DNA of 64,000 bases from Actinoallomurus sp963850195 (lineage in GTDB: Bacteria; Actinomycetota; Actinomycetes; Streptosporangiales; Streptosporangiaceae): contig CAWKKD010000010.1 of NCBI GenBank assembly GCA_963850195.1, forward strand, positions 62,001 to 126,000, given 5' to 3'. Within the stretch, counting starts at the first letter, position 1. Every line of letters begins with the position of its first letter. The position numbers and the translations under genes are program-made. The notes beneath the pieces are model-generated. The model made no database searches, was not told where the DNA came from, and was given only the letters and a program-made list of their open reading frames with translations. Below are positions 41,593-49,715 of the stretch, in pieces.

Positions 41593-42323
41593 TCCCACCG
41601 GAAGAGTTTGGCGGCCGCCACTCCAACGACGACCGCGTACGCCGCCATTGTCGCCAATTGTGCCGGTCGCGGTTCGACGCCCATCCAGGCGTCGCGCATC
41701 GTCTTCAGGGTGGCGCCCAGCGGGCTGAAGTCGCCGATCTCGCGCATGACCTTCGGCATCGTCTCGCGCGGGATGTAGACCCCGCCGAGGAACAGGCTGG
41801 GGAAGAACAGCACCATCCCGATCGCGTTGCCGCCCTTGCCGCTGGGCGCGACCGCGGCGATGAGCAGCCCGATGGCGAACAGCGCGGCCATGCCGAGCAA
41901 GGTGGCGCCCGCGAACGCCGGGAGCTTCTCGGGCACCGGAGTGCCGAACAGCAGGTTGCCGGCGACGATCAGCGTCGTGACCACGAACACCGCGAGGATC
42001 GCGTTGACGATGAGCTGGGCGACCAGCACGTACGCCGGGCGGACCGGGGTGGTGGCGAGACGGCGCAGGACGCCCTTCTCCCGGTACCCGGAGAGCGCGG
42101 CCGGCAGCACGGTCAGGCCCAGGATCGCGAGCGCGATGCCCACGCCGATCGCGGCGATGTACTCGGCGCCGGTCTGGCCGCCGAGGCTCTTTTGGGCCTT
42201 GTCACTGCCGGGCTGGAGGCCGAACCCGAGCAGCAGCGCGACCGGCAGCGCCACGACGAACAGCGCGACGGCGAACTCCCGCGCCAGGAGCTTGAACTCC
42301 ATCACGGTCATCTTGACGATCAT
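41589..42323 (-). CDS. ABC transporter permease (DrrB/ABC-2 type)
   Basis: A 244-residue ABC-2 permease with six membrane helices. It has KMTVMEFKLLAREFAVALFVVALPVALLLGFG near the N-terminus, YREKGVLRRLATTPVRP in the cytoplasmic loop and FLGGVYIPRETMPKVMREIGDFSPLGAT near the end, all typical of drug or lipid exporters. The ATG overlaps the stop of the ATPase (ATGA). With the upstream ATPase it forms a DrrAB-like exporter. Confidence 0.92.
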   Translation of the reverse strand: MIVKMTVMEFKLLAREFAVALFVVALPVALLLGFGLQPGSDKAQKSLGGQTGAEYIAAIGVGIALAILGLTVLPAALSGYREKGVLRRLATTPVRPAYVLVAQLIVNAILAVFVVTTLIVAGNLLFGTPVPEKLPAFAGATLLGMAALFAIGLLIAAVAPSGKGGNAIGMVLFFPSLFLGGVYIPRETMPKVMREIGDFSPLGATLKTMRDAWMGVEPRPAQLATMAAYAVVVGVAAAKLFRWE

Positions 42324-43237
42324 TCGGAGTCTCCAAGGGTACGGCCCGTGAGGGCGACGAAGGCGTCGTCGAGGCTGCTCTGCTCGATGCGCAGGTCCTC
42401 GGCGATGATGTTGTTGCGGGCGAGCGTGGACGTGACGGCCTGGAGCAGGTCACCGGCCCCTGTAACGGTGACCTGCGTCCCAGACCGAGTCACGGAGTGG
42501 ACCTCGGGCAGGTCCTCGAGCAGCTGGTCCTCCAGCGCCGGCGTCGGCCTGAACCTCATGCGCTGCGCGGGCCCGACCCGCGACACCAGCCCGGCCGGGG
42601 TGTCGATCGCCGCGACCCGGCCGGAGTCGATGACCGCGATCCGGTCGCAGAGGCGCTCGGCCTCTTCCATGAAGTGCGTGACCAGCACGATCGTCACGCC
42701 CCGGTCGCGTACCTGCTCGATCAGCCGCCAGGTGTCGCGGCGCGCCTGGGGGTCCAGGCCGGTGGTGAGCTCGTCCAGTACGGCGATCTCCGGCGTGCCG
42801 AGCAGCGCCAGCGCGATCGAGACGCGCTGCTGCTGGCCGCCGGACAGCTTGCCGAACCTCGCGTCGCGCTTGTCCTCGAGGCCCAGGTCCGCGAGCAACC
42901 GCCGCCAGTCCGCCGGCTCGCGGTAGAAGGAGCTGTACAGCTCGAGTGCCTCGGCCACCTTCATCTTCTCGGGCAGCTCGCTGCTCTGGAGCTGGACGCC
43001 GAGGCGCTGGGTGAGCTCGGCGCGGTCCCGCTGCGGGTCCATCCCGAGGACCCGTACGGTGCCGCGGTCGGGCCGGCGCAGCCCCTCGACGCACTCGACC
43101 GTCGTGGTCTTGCCCGCGCCGTTGGGCCCGAGGATTCCGAAGATCTCACCCTCCTCCACAGTGAACGACACGTCGTCGACGGCGACGACGTCGCGTCGGT
43201 ACCGCTTGTGCAGATCGCTGACCTCGATGACCGGCAT
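42320..43237 (-). CDS. ABC transporter ATP-binding protein (DrrA type)
   Basis: About 305 residues. Walker A GPNGAGKTTTVECVEG (about 38-53), Q loop VQLQSSELPEKM, signature LSGGQQQRVSIALAL, Walker B IAVLDELTTGLDPQARRDTW, and the switch His in VTHFMEEAERLCDR. The C-terminal accessory domain is of the drug-exporter type. ATG 43237 is used (GAGGGGG upstream); longer frames reach into the promoter. First gene of the exporter/two-component unit; divergent from the TetR at 43396. Walker B has DE followed by L-T-T rather than the common P-T-T. Confidence 0.94.
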   Translation of the reverse strand: MPVIEVSDLHKRYRRDVVAVDDVSFTVEEGEIFGILGPNGAGKTTTVECVEGLRRPDRGTVRVLGMDPQRDRAELTQRLGVQLQSSELPEKMKVAEALELYSSFYREPADWRRLLADLGLEDKRDARFGKLSGGQQQRVSIALALLGTPEIAVLDELTTGLDPQARRDTWRLIEQVRDRGVTIVLVTHFMEEAERLCDRIAVIDSGRVAAIDTPAGLVSRVGPAQRMRFRPTPALEDQLLEDLPEVHSVTRSGTQVTVTGAGDLLQAVTSTLARNNIIAEDLRIEQSSLDDAFVALTGRTLGDSE

Positions 43238-43360
43238 GGCCACTGCCCCCTCGCTTCGCTGTGCAGGCTCTGAGAATGGCCCGCGCGGTGCCATCGGCGG
43301 ATCCACCGGGTGGCCATGCCTCAGGTTGATCGCGGGGTCCACCGATCGGTTGATACCGGA

Positions 43361-43394
43361 TTGACAAACTGACATTCCGTGCAAAGAATGTCAG
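43361..43394 (+). promoter_or_regulatory. tetR promoter with overlapping perfect 9-bp operator dyad
   Basis: TTGACA at 43361-43366 is a perfect -35 box; AAGAAT at 43384-43389 lies 17 bp on and 6 bases before the ATG at 43396. CTGACATTC (43369-43377) and GAATGTCAG (43386-43394) form a perfect dyad across the spacer and -10, ideal for autorepression. No Shine-Dalgarno is seen, so the transcript may be leaderless. Confidence 0.65.
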
Positions 43395-43395
43395 C

Positions 43396-43977
43396 ATGTC
43401 GCACGATGAACGGATCAGGCCGATCCTGGAGGCCGCGTACGCGTGTTTCACCCGGCACGGCGTCCGGCGCACGACGATGGACGACATCGCGCGTGAGGCG
43501 GGGATGTCCCGCTCGGCCGTCTACCAGTACGTGCGCAACAAGGAGGACGCGTTCCGGCGGCTGGCCGAGCGGCTGCTGGGGGAGTGCCTGGCCGCCTCGC
43601 GTACGGCCGTCGCCGCGCCCGGGTCCCTCACCGAGCGGCTGACCGCCGCCCTGATGGCCAAGCTCGAGCTGACGCTGAAGGTGTGGCACGACGGCCCCGC
43701 GCACGCCGCCGAGCTGCTCGGCGACAACGCGCGGTCCTCCGCCGACCTGATCGAGGCCTACGACGCCGAGATGCGCGAGCTGATCGCGGACGCGGTCGGC
43801 GACGCCGCCGCCAGGGACGTCGCGATCGAGTTCGCCGCGTTGCTGCTGGCCCTCACGCGCGGCCTGGAGGCCGACCTGTCCGACCCCGAAGCCCCGGTAC
43901 GACGGCTGTGCCACGGCGTGGCACTCCTCGTGGCCGGCCTTACCAACCCCTCGATCGACGCGCAGGAGACCTCATGA
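43396..43977 (+). CDS. TetR family transcriptional regulator
   Basis: A 193-residue TetR protein. The HTH is in RIRPILEAAYACFTRHGVRRTTMDDIAREAGMSRSAVYQYVRNKEDAF (about 6-52). The stop overlaps the SDR start (ATGA), so regulator and dehydrogenase are one unit. A perfect dyad overlaps its own -10. It may also affect the divergent ABC exporter operon. The inducer is unknown. Confidence 0.92.
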   Translation: MSHDERIRPILEAAYACFTRHGVRRTTMDDIAREAGMSRSAVYQYVRNKEDAFRRLAERLLGECLAASRTAVAAPGSLTERLTAALMAKLELTLKVWHDGPAHAAELLGDNARSSADLIEAYDAEMRELIADAVGDAAARDVAIEFAALLLALTRGLEADLSDPEAPVRRLCHGVALLVAGLTNPSIDAQETS

Positions 43978-44807
43978 CCACCGCCGTACTGATCACCGGA
44001 ACGTCCTCGGGCATCGGGCGGGCCGCCGCCCTCCGCCTGGCCCGCCGTACGGACCTGACCGTGTACGCCACCGCCCGGCGTACCGAGGCGATCGCCGACC
44101 TGGCCGACGCGGGCGCGCGGATCCTCGCGCTCGACGTCACCGACGAGAAGTCGATGCGCGCCGCGGTCGAGGCGGTCCAGGCCGAGCATGGCGCGGTCGG
44201 CGCGCTGGTCAACAACGCCGGGTACGGGGAGTACGGCACGATCGAAGAGGTCGACCTCGACGACGTACGCCGCCAGTTCGAGACCAACGTGTTCGGCCTG
44301 GCGCGCCTGACCCAGCTCGTGCTGCCCGGCATGCGCGAGGCGGGCGGCGGGCGGATCATCAACATCGGCTCGATGGGCGGCCGGATCGTCTTCCCGGTCG
44401 GCGGTTACTACCACGCCAGCAAGTACGCGGTGGAGGCCATCACCGACGCGCTGCGCTTCGAGGCGGGGCGGTTCGGCGTGAAGGTCAGCCTCATCGAGCC
44501 GGGCATGATCCGGACGAGCTTCGGTGACACCGCGTCCCACACGCTGGCCCGGTCGGCCGAGCCCGCCGGCCCGTACGCCGGGCTCACCACGGCCATGGAG
44601 ACCCAGATGGTCGAGATGTACCGCTCCTGGCTGGCCGCACCGGCCGAGAGCGTGGCCAAGGTCGTCGAACGCGCCGTCGTCGGTGCCCGCCCGAAGAGCC
44701 GCTATGTGATCACGCCCGCGGCCCGGCTGCTGGTGCACACCCGGCGGCTGTTCGGCGCCCGCGTCTTCGACGCCTACCTGCGGGTCCAGCTGCGCGGAGC
44801 CTCCTGA
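43974..44807 (+). CDS. Short-chain dehydrogenase/reductase
   Basis: A 277-residue classical SDR. The cofactor loop is TGTSSGIGRAAA (8-19); NNAG (about 79-82), catalytic Ser in INIGSMGG, and the YHASK pair (Tyr near 144, Lys at +4) are present; IEPGMIRTSF follows. The rather long C-terminus with YVITPAARLLVHTRRLF fits the oxidoreductase group acting on retinol-like or lipid substrates. AGGAGAC precedes the ATG. It is co-expressed with the TetR gene. Confidence 0.93.
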   Translation: MTTAVLITGTSSGIGRAAALRLARRTDLTVYATARRTEAIADLADAGARILALDVTDEKSMRAAVEAVQAEHGAVGALVNNAGYGEYGTIEEVDLDDVRRQFETNVFGLARLTQLVLPGMREAGGGRIINIGSMGGRIVFPVGGYYHASKYAVEAITDALRFEAGRFGVKVSLIEPGMIRTSFGDTASHTLARSAEPAGPYAGLTTAMETQMVEMYRSWLAAPAESVAKVVERAVVGARPKSRYVITPAARLLVHTRRLFGARVFDAYLRVQLRGAS

Positions 44808-44980
44808 CGGAGCCTCGACCGAGCGACGCGAGATGCCGGATAAATGGCTATTTCAGGGGGTATGTGCGCTCCTAGGCTTGCTTGATCGCTAGGCTGCGTC
44901 GCCATCTCTCGCGGATGATTCGGCGCCGTCCGGGCAACGGGGGATGCCCAGACCGTCTGCGCCGAACAAGGAGGGCCGGT

Positions 44981-45568
44981 GTGAGCCGCGAACAGACGTC
45001 ACGCGCACGTACCACCGTCGTCACAGGGATCGCCGTGCTCGGCATGCCGGCGGGGACGGCGGCGTGCGCCGGCGAGAAGAAGGCGTCCAGCACGTCCGAG
45101 GACGCCACCGCACATGCACCGCAGCCGCAGCCGCAGCCGCAGCCGCAGCCGTCCGCGGCGCGGTACGACCTCCTGAAGAACCGCGCTCTCGCGGTCCTGA
45201 TGAACGGCGGCAAGACCGGAGGCGGCGTCGACACCGCGGGCACATTCGAGATCAGTGGCGACGGCGACGGCTCCGGATCGCTCGAGCGCACCCGGAAGGG
45301 TCAGAAGATCACGGTCCAGGCCGTCTGCGCGGGTACGGGCGCGGCCACTCTCTCCACGGAGTCGGGCAGGGCCAAGGACACCGGCAAGTCGTCCCTGACC
45401 TTCTCTCCCGTGTCCGGCTCGGCCAGGACACAGCGCCTCGCCTGCTCCGCCGACCCCGTTCCGGGGCAGCTGGAAGTGACGGCCGCCGCCAGCGACCTGA
45501 GGGTGAACGTCAAACCCGACAGGGGCGCCACGGGCAGCGTCGGCTACGTGATCATGATGCAACACTGA
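44981..45568 (+). CDS. Putative lipoprotein with Pro-Gln linker
   Basis: A 195-residue exported protein. The signal segment (RARTTVVTGIAVLGMPAGTAAC) ends in a lipobox-like TAAC with Cys near residue 29, so the protein is probably lipid-anchored. Then come a polar stretch, a Pro-Gln repeat (APQPQPQPQPQPS) coded by a hexanucleotide run at 45119-45151, and a beta-rich domain with two cysteines (QAVCAGTG and LACSADP). No enzyme motif was recognised. GTG 44981 follows AAGGAGG; longer frames to 44882 lack support. Its 3' end overlaps the MFS gene by 17 bp. Confidence 0.78.
   Translation: MSREQTSRARTTVVTGIAVLGMPAGTAACAGEKKASSTSEDATAHAPQPQPQPQPQPSAARYDLLKNRALAVLMNGGKTGGGVDTAGTFEISGDGDGSGSLERTRKGQKITVQAVCAGTGAATLSTESGRAKDTGKSSLTFSPVSGSARTQRLACSADPVPGQLEVTAAASDLRVNVKPDRGATGSVGYVIMMQH
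45119..45151 (+). repeat. CCGCAG hexanucleotide run within the lipoprotein gene
   Basis: Five and a half tandem copies of CCGCAG encode alternating Pro-Gln, the linker between the lipidated N-terminus and the folded domain. Such runs vary in copy number by slippage without breaking frame. Confidence 0.8.
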
Positions 45569-46787
45569 ATCGGCGCGTACGCGTGCGGGTGAGGGTGGTG
45601 TAGACGAGGATTCCGGCGATGGCCGAGATGGCGATCAGAATGGCCATCGGTACCGCGGACCGGGTACCGGCGAGGCCGACGAGTGGTGCGGCGGCGGCGC
45701 CGATCACGTACTGGGTGAGGCCGAAGAGGGCGGAGGCGCTGCCGGCGACGTTCGGTGGGCGGCCGGACAGGGCCAGCGCGACCGAGGTGGGCATGGTCAG
45801 GCCGATCGCCGAGACCACCAGGAACAGCGCGATCAGTACGCCCGGCAGGCCCAGTCCGCCGAACACCGAGGCGAGTAGGAGCGCGGACCCGCACAGGGAG
45901 ACGCCCAGCCCGGCGGACAGAAGCGACCGCAGCGGGAAGCGGCCCGCCAGCCAGCCGCTCACCTGGCCGAAGGCCACGATGCCGAGGGCGTTGGTCGCGA
46001 AGACGAGGCTGTACGCCTGGGGCGACAGGTCGTAGATGTTCTGCAGCACGAACGGGGACCCGGCGATGTAGGCGAACATCGCGGCGAAGGCGAACCCGCC
46101 CGCCAGGCCGTACCCGACGTACATGCGGTCGGTGCACAGCTCGCGGAAGGTCCGCAGCGTCGACCGCATCCCGCCGCTGTGCCGTGCCGACGGCGGCAGC
46201 GTCTCGCGCAGTCCCATCAGCGACAGGGCCATCAGCAGCCCCAGGATCGCCAGGACGACGAACACACCCCGCCAGGACGTGAAGCGCAGCAACTGCCCGC
46301 CGATCACCGGGGCCGCCACCGGGGCGACGCCGTTGACCAGCATGAGCAGGGAGAAGAACCGCGCCGCGGCCGGCCCGTCGTGCATGTCGCGTACGACGGC
46401 ACGGGAGATCACGATGCAGGCGGCGCCCGCGATGCCCTGGAGGAGCCGCAGCCCGATCAGTACCTCGACGGACGGGGCGATCATGCACAGCAGCGAGGTG
46501 ACCGTGTAGACCAGCACCCCGGCGAGCAGCGGTCGCCGCCGTCCCAGCAGGTCGCTGACCGGCCCGGCCAGTACCTGCCCGGCGGCCAGCCCCACGAGGC
46601 AGGCGGTCAGCGTGAGCTGCACCAGGGACGCGCCGGCCGACAGATCATGGGTGAGCCGGGGGAGCGCCGGCAGGTACATGTCGATCGACAACGGCCCGAT
46701 CGCACTCAGGCTGCCCAGGATGAGGAACACGCGGATACGCTCCGCCCTGCCCGCCACCTCAGGCTGCGTCTGGACCGCGACCGCCAT
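45552..46787 (-). CDS. Bcr/CflA family drug-resistance MFS transporter
   Basis: A 411-residue, 12-helix MFS. IDMYLPALPRLTHDLSAGASLVQLTLTACLVGLAAGQVLAGPVSDLLGRRRPLL at the N-terminus is typical of the Bcr/CflA group (drug:H+ antiport); RLLQGIAGAACIVISRAVVRD is the conserved motif-C-like region. GAGAGGAGATC precedes the ATG. Substrates in the family include bicyclomycin and chloramphenicol; none can be chosen here. It ends convergently with the lipoprotein gene. Confidence 0.9.
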   Translation of the reverse strand: MAVAVQTQPEVAGRAERIRVFLILGSLSAIGPLSIDMYLPALPRLTHDLSAGASLVQLTLTACLVGLAAGQVLAGPVSDLLGRRRPLLAGVLVYTVTSLLCMIAPSVEVLIGLRLLQGIAGAACIVISRAVVRDMHDGPAAARFFSLLMLVNGVAPVAAPVIGGQLLRFTSWRGVFVVLAILGLLMALSLMGLRETLPPSARHSGGMRSTLRTFRELCTDRMYVGYGLAGGFAFAAMFAYIAGSPFVLQNIYDLSPQAYSLVFATNALGIVAFGQVSGWLAGRFPLRSLLSAGLGVSLCGSALLLASVFGGLGLPGVLIALFLVVSAIGLTMPTSVALALSGRPPNVAGSASALFGLTQYVIGAAAAPLVGLAGTRSAVPMAILIAISAIAGILVYTTLTRTRTRRFSVAS

Positions 46788-46921
46788 TCGATCTCCTCTC
46801 GCGTTTGAAGACTCCAGAAACTAACCAACCGGATCATGCCTGGCATTCCCGGAACGCGATCTTCCACCAAAATCGGCCAAAGGCACCTCTTGCACCGTCG
46901 GACCTCGGGCGAGACCATCGG

Positions 46922-46941
46922 TACTGACTGACGGATCAGTA
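46922..46941. promoter_or_regulatory. TetR-type operator-like dyad before the Rieske unit
   Basis: TACTGA (46922-46927) and TCAGTA (46936-46941) are perfect inverse arms around 8 bases. It lies 14 bp before the GTG of the truncated FAD-oxidoreductase fragment and includes the region of the AAGGAG ribosome site. No TetR gene is adjacent, so its regulator is elsewhere. Confidence 0.45.
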
Positions 46942-46954
46942 AGGAGCCGAGCCG

Positions 46955-47059
46955 GTGTACGACGTCCTAGCGGTCGGCGGTGGGCACAACGGGCTCGCCG
47001 CGGCGGTCGTCAACGGTCGGCCGGGTCCCGCGCCGACACGATTCCGGGATGGCATATGA
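46955..47059 (+). pseudogene. Truncated N-terminus of an FAD-dependent oxidoreductase
   Basis: GTG 46955 with AAGGAG upstream starts MYDVLAVGGGHNGLAAAVV, the Rossmann FAD loop of phytoene-dehydrogenase-like oxidoreductases (COG1233). After residue 19 the sequence NGRPGPAPTRFRDGI no longer fits the family and a TGA stop follows at 47057-47059. The body of the gene (about 500 residues) is missing. The remnant's stop overlaps the Rieske ATG (ATGA), so its ribosome site probably still serves that gene. Confidence 0.65.
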
Positions 47060-48141
47060 CTCCCTCGCCCGTCTCCCGTGACGAGCTGGCCGGCGCGCTC
47101 CGGCCGTTCGGCGAGGCGACGATGCTGCCCGCCCGCGCGTACACGGACCCGGACGTGCTGGCCTGGGAGAGGCGCCGGCTGTTCGCCGGGACCTGGAGCT
47201 GCCTGGGCCGCGCCGACGAGCTGCTGCCCGAGGGCGTCACCCAGCGCGCCGTGCCGGCCGGCGACATCCCGGTGCTGCTCACCGCCGACGGGGCGTTCGC
47301 CAACACCTGCCGGCACCGTGGCCACGAACTCCTGCCGGACGGCGGCACGTCGGACCGCCCGCTGATCGTCTGCCCGTACCACGCCTGGGCGTACCGGCTG
47401 GACGGCGGCCTGCGCGGCGCGCCCGGTATGAAGGTCGAGGGGCACGACCTCGTGGCGCTGCCCACCACGACGTGGCAGGGCTGGGTGTTCGTGAACGCGA
47501 GCGGCGACGCGCCGGGGTTCACCGAGCACGCGGGCGCGCTGACCGGCCTGGTCGAGCCGTACGCGCCGGAGCGCCTCACGCTCGCCGCGCGGCACTCCTA
47601 CGACGTGCGGGCGAACTGGAAGGTGCTCGCCGAGAACTACCACGAGTGCTACCACTGCCCGCTGATCCATCCGGAGCTGTGCGCGGTGTCGCCGCCGACG
47701 AGCGGCGACAACTACGACCTGCCCGGCGCGTGGGTCGGCGGCTCCATGGACCTGCGCGAGGGCATGGAGACGATGTCGCTCGACGGGCGGTCCCACGGGA
47801 GGTTCATCGACGGCGTCGACCGCCGCCGGGTGCGTTACCTCGGGCTCCTGCCCGACCTGCTGATCTCCCTGCACCCGGACTACGTGATGACGCACCGGCT
47901 GACGCCGCGCGAGCCGGACCGTACCGAGGTCGAGTGCTCGTGGTTCGTGCCGGAGGGCGCGGGCGACGCGGGCTACGCGGTGGAGTTCTGGGACCGTACG
48001 AACCGCCAGGACTGGGTGGCGTGCGAGTCCGTGCAGCGCGGGCTGACCTCGCCGCACTTCCGGCCGGGGCCGTTCGCGCCGAACGAGGACGCCGTGCACC
48101 GCTGGGTGACCCTCATCGCCCGCGCCTACCTTGACGGCTGA
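47056..48141 (+). CDS. Rieske 2Fe-2S aromatic-ring-hydroxylating oxygenase alpha subunit
   Basis: A 361-residue oxygenase. The Rieske cluster motif CRHRGHEL...CPYHAW (Cys-x-His, then Cys-x-x-His; about residues 82-117) binds 2Fe-2S. The mononuclear iron region is ENYHECYHCPLIHPEL (about 195-210), with two His ligands. The length and these motifs match the choline/carnitine/glycine-betaine monooxygenase-like or small-aromatic oxygenase group. No ferredoxin or reductase gene is adjacent. The ATG overlaps the stop of a truncated FAD-oxidoreductase fragment, whose start signals may drive it. Confidence 0.92.
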   Translation: MTPSPVSRDELAGALRPFGEATMLPARAYTDPDVLAWERRRLFAGTWSCLGRADELLPEGVTQRAVPAGDIPVLLTADGAFANTCRHRGHELLPDGGTSDRPLIVCPYHAWAYRLDGGLRGAPGMKVEGHDLVALPTTTWQGWVFVNASGDAPGFTEHAGALTGLVEPYAPERLTLAARHSYDVRANWKVLAENYHECYHCPLIHPELCAVSPPTSGDNYDLPGAWVGGSMDLREGMETMSLDGRSHGRFIDGVDRRRVRYLGLLPDLLISLHPDYVMTHRLTPREPDRTEVECSWFVPEGAGDAGYAVEFWDRTNRQDWVACESVQRGLTSPHFRPGPFAPNEDAVHRWVTLIARAYLDG

Positions 48142-48161
48142 CGCGGGCGAGGAGGGTCCGG

Positions 48162-49580
48162 CTACCGGGCCGGCGGACGGATCACGAACAGCGCCACCAG
48201 CAGCGCGACCCCGGTGAAGAGGGCGCCGACCGCGAAGGTGGTGCTCATCCCGTGGGCGAGGCCGCCGTGACGGGTCGCCGTGCCGTACGCCGCGACCAGG
48301 ACCGCCATCCCGAGCGAGCCGCCGACCTGCTGCGTGGTCTGCAGTACGCCGGAGGCGGCGCCGGAGTCCTCGCGCCGTACCCCGGACAGGATCGTGAGGG
48401 TGAGCGGCATGAAGACCAGGCCGGCGCCCAGGCCGAACAGCAGCATGGACGGGAGCGGCCCGGAGGCGTACGCGCTGTCCGGCGACAGCCTGATCAGCCA
48501 CAGCATGCCCGCCACGATCAGCGGGAGGCCGGTCAGCATGAGCCGCCGCGTGCCGAACCTCGGCACGAGCCGTGGCGCGAGCCGCGCCATCGCGAACAGC
48601 GGCAGAGTCAGCGGCAGGAACGCCAGCCCGGCGCGGAACGGGCTGAAGCCGAGGCCGTTCTGCATGAACTGGACCAGGAAGAAGAACATCCCGAACATCG
48701 CCGCGGCCAGCAGCAGCATGTTCAGGTACGCGCCGGCGCGCGAGCGGTCGGCGAACAACCGGAGCGGTACGACCGGCTGCTCCGCGCGGGACTCGACGGC
48801 CAGGAACGCCCCGAGCAGCACGAGCCCGGCGGCGAGCGTGCCCAGGGTCACGGCGTCGCCCCAGCCCGTGTCGGCGGCGCGGATGAAGGCGTACACGAGC
48901 GCGACCATGCCGGTCACCGACGTGATCGCCCCGGTGACGTCGAGACGGCCGCGGTGTCGCTCGGTCTCTTCGAGGAACACCGGCCCGAGCAGCAGGACGG
49001 CGATGCCGACCGGGACGTTCACGAAGAGCACCCAGCGCCACGAGGCCCAGTCGGTGAGCACGCCGCCGAGGATCAGGCCGACCGAGGCCCCCGCTGAGGA
49101 GGTCGCGGAGAAGATGCTCAGCGCCCGGTTGCGTTCGGCTCCCTCGGCGAAGTTGGTGGCGATGAGCGCGAGCGCGCCGGGCGCCGCCATGGCGGCGCCG
49201 ACACCCTGGGCGGCGCGGGCCGAGAGCAGCCAGGCCGCGGACGTCGCGAACCCGCCGAGCAGCGACGCGACGGTGAACAGGGCGATGCCCGCGAGGAAGA
49301 CGCGGCGGCGTCCGAGGACGTCACCGGCGCGCCCACCGAGCAGGAGCAGCCCGCCGAACGCGAGCGAGTAGGCGTTGCTCACCCACGACAGCCCGGTCGC
49401 GGAGAAGTGCAGGCCGCGCTGGATCTCGGGCAGCGCGACGAACACGACGGTCGCGTCCAGCACGACCATCAGCTGGCAGGTGACGATGACGGCGAGCGAG
49501 ATCCCGGGATGCCGCGCGTGCCGGGGGCGCGGCTCGGCGGGCCGAGGAGGTCCGCCCGTTCTGATGGTCTGTTGGGACAT
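48162..49580 (-). CDS. DHA2 family MFS drug exporter (EmrB/QacA type)
   Basis: A 472-residue carrier with about 14 membrane helices. Motifs: VVLDATVVFVALPEIQRGLHFS near the N-terminus (motif D1), GGRAGDVLGRRRVFLAG (motif A), RAAQGVGAAMAAPGALALIA and VFLEETERHR. The family exports drugs and dyes by proton antiport. It is divergent from a TetR gene, with a large symmetrical operator between them, a standard resistance-pump arrangement. Confidence 0.93.
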   Translation of the reverse strand: MSQQTIRTGGPPRPAEPRPRHARHPGISLAVIVTCQLMVVLDATVVFVALPEIQRGLHFSATGLSWVSNAYSLAFGGLLLLGGRAGDVLGRRRVFLAGIALFTVASLLGGFATSAAWLLSARAAQGVGAAMAAPGALALIATNFAEGAERNRALSIFSATSSAGASVGLILGGVLTDWASWRWVLFVNVPVGIAVLLLGPVFLEETERHRGRLDVTGAITSVTGMVALVYAFIRAADTGWGDAVTLGTLAAGLVLLGAFLAVESRAEQPVVPLRLFADRSRAGAYLNMLLLAAAMFGMFFFLVQFMQNGLGFSPFRAGLAFLPLTLPLFAMARLAPRLVPRFGTRRLMLTGLPLIVAGMLWLIRLSPDSAYASGPLPSMLLFGLGAGLVFMPLTLTILSGVRREDSGAASGVLQTTQQVGGSLGMAVLVAAYGTATRHGGLAHGMSTTFAVGALFTGVALLVALFVIRPPAR

Positions 49581-49650
49581 GAGTCATAGACTCCTTCTGC
49601 AGGAAGAGTGCCGGTGTCCCCCGAAGTGGCTGTCGGGGCCGCCGGAGCTA

Positions 49651-49692
49651 ACCGGAGGGTTCCTCCGTTAAGATACGGAGGTATCCTCCGGT
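49651..49692. promoter_or_regulatory. 42-bp dyad operator between DHA2 exporter and tetR
   Basis: ACCGGAGGGTTCCTCCGT (49651-49668) and ACGGAGGTATCCTCCGGT (49675-49692) are inverse at 16 of 18 positions around TAAGAT. Each arm is itself a CGGAGG/CCTCCG dyad, so two TetR dimers could bind. It lies 23 bp before the TetR ATG at 49716. Confidence 0.65.
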
Positions 49693-49715
49693 ACGCAACC
49701 GTTCCGGGAGGAGCG

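Noticed and set aside
45119..45151. Possible CRISPR-like short repeat
   Set aside because: It is a 6-bp in-frame microsatellite coding for Pro-Gln, with no spacers.
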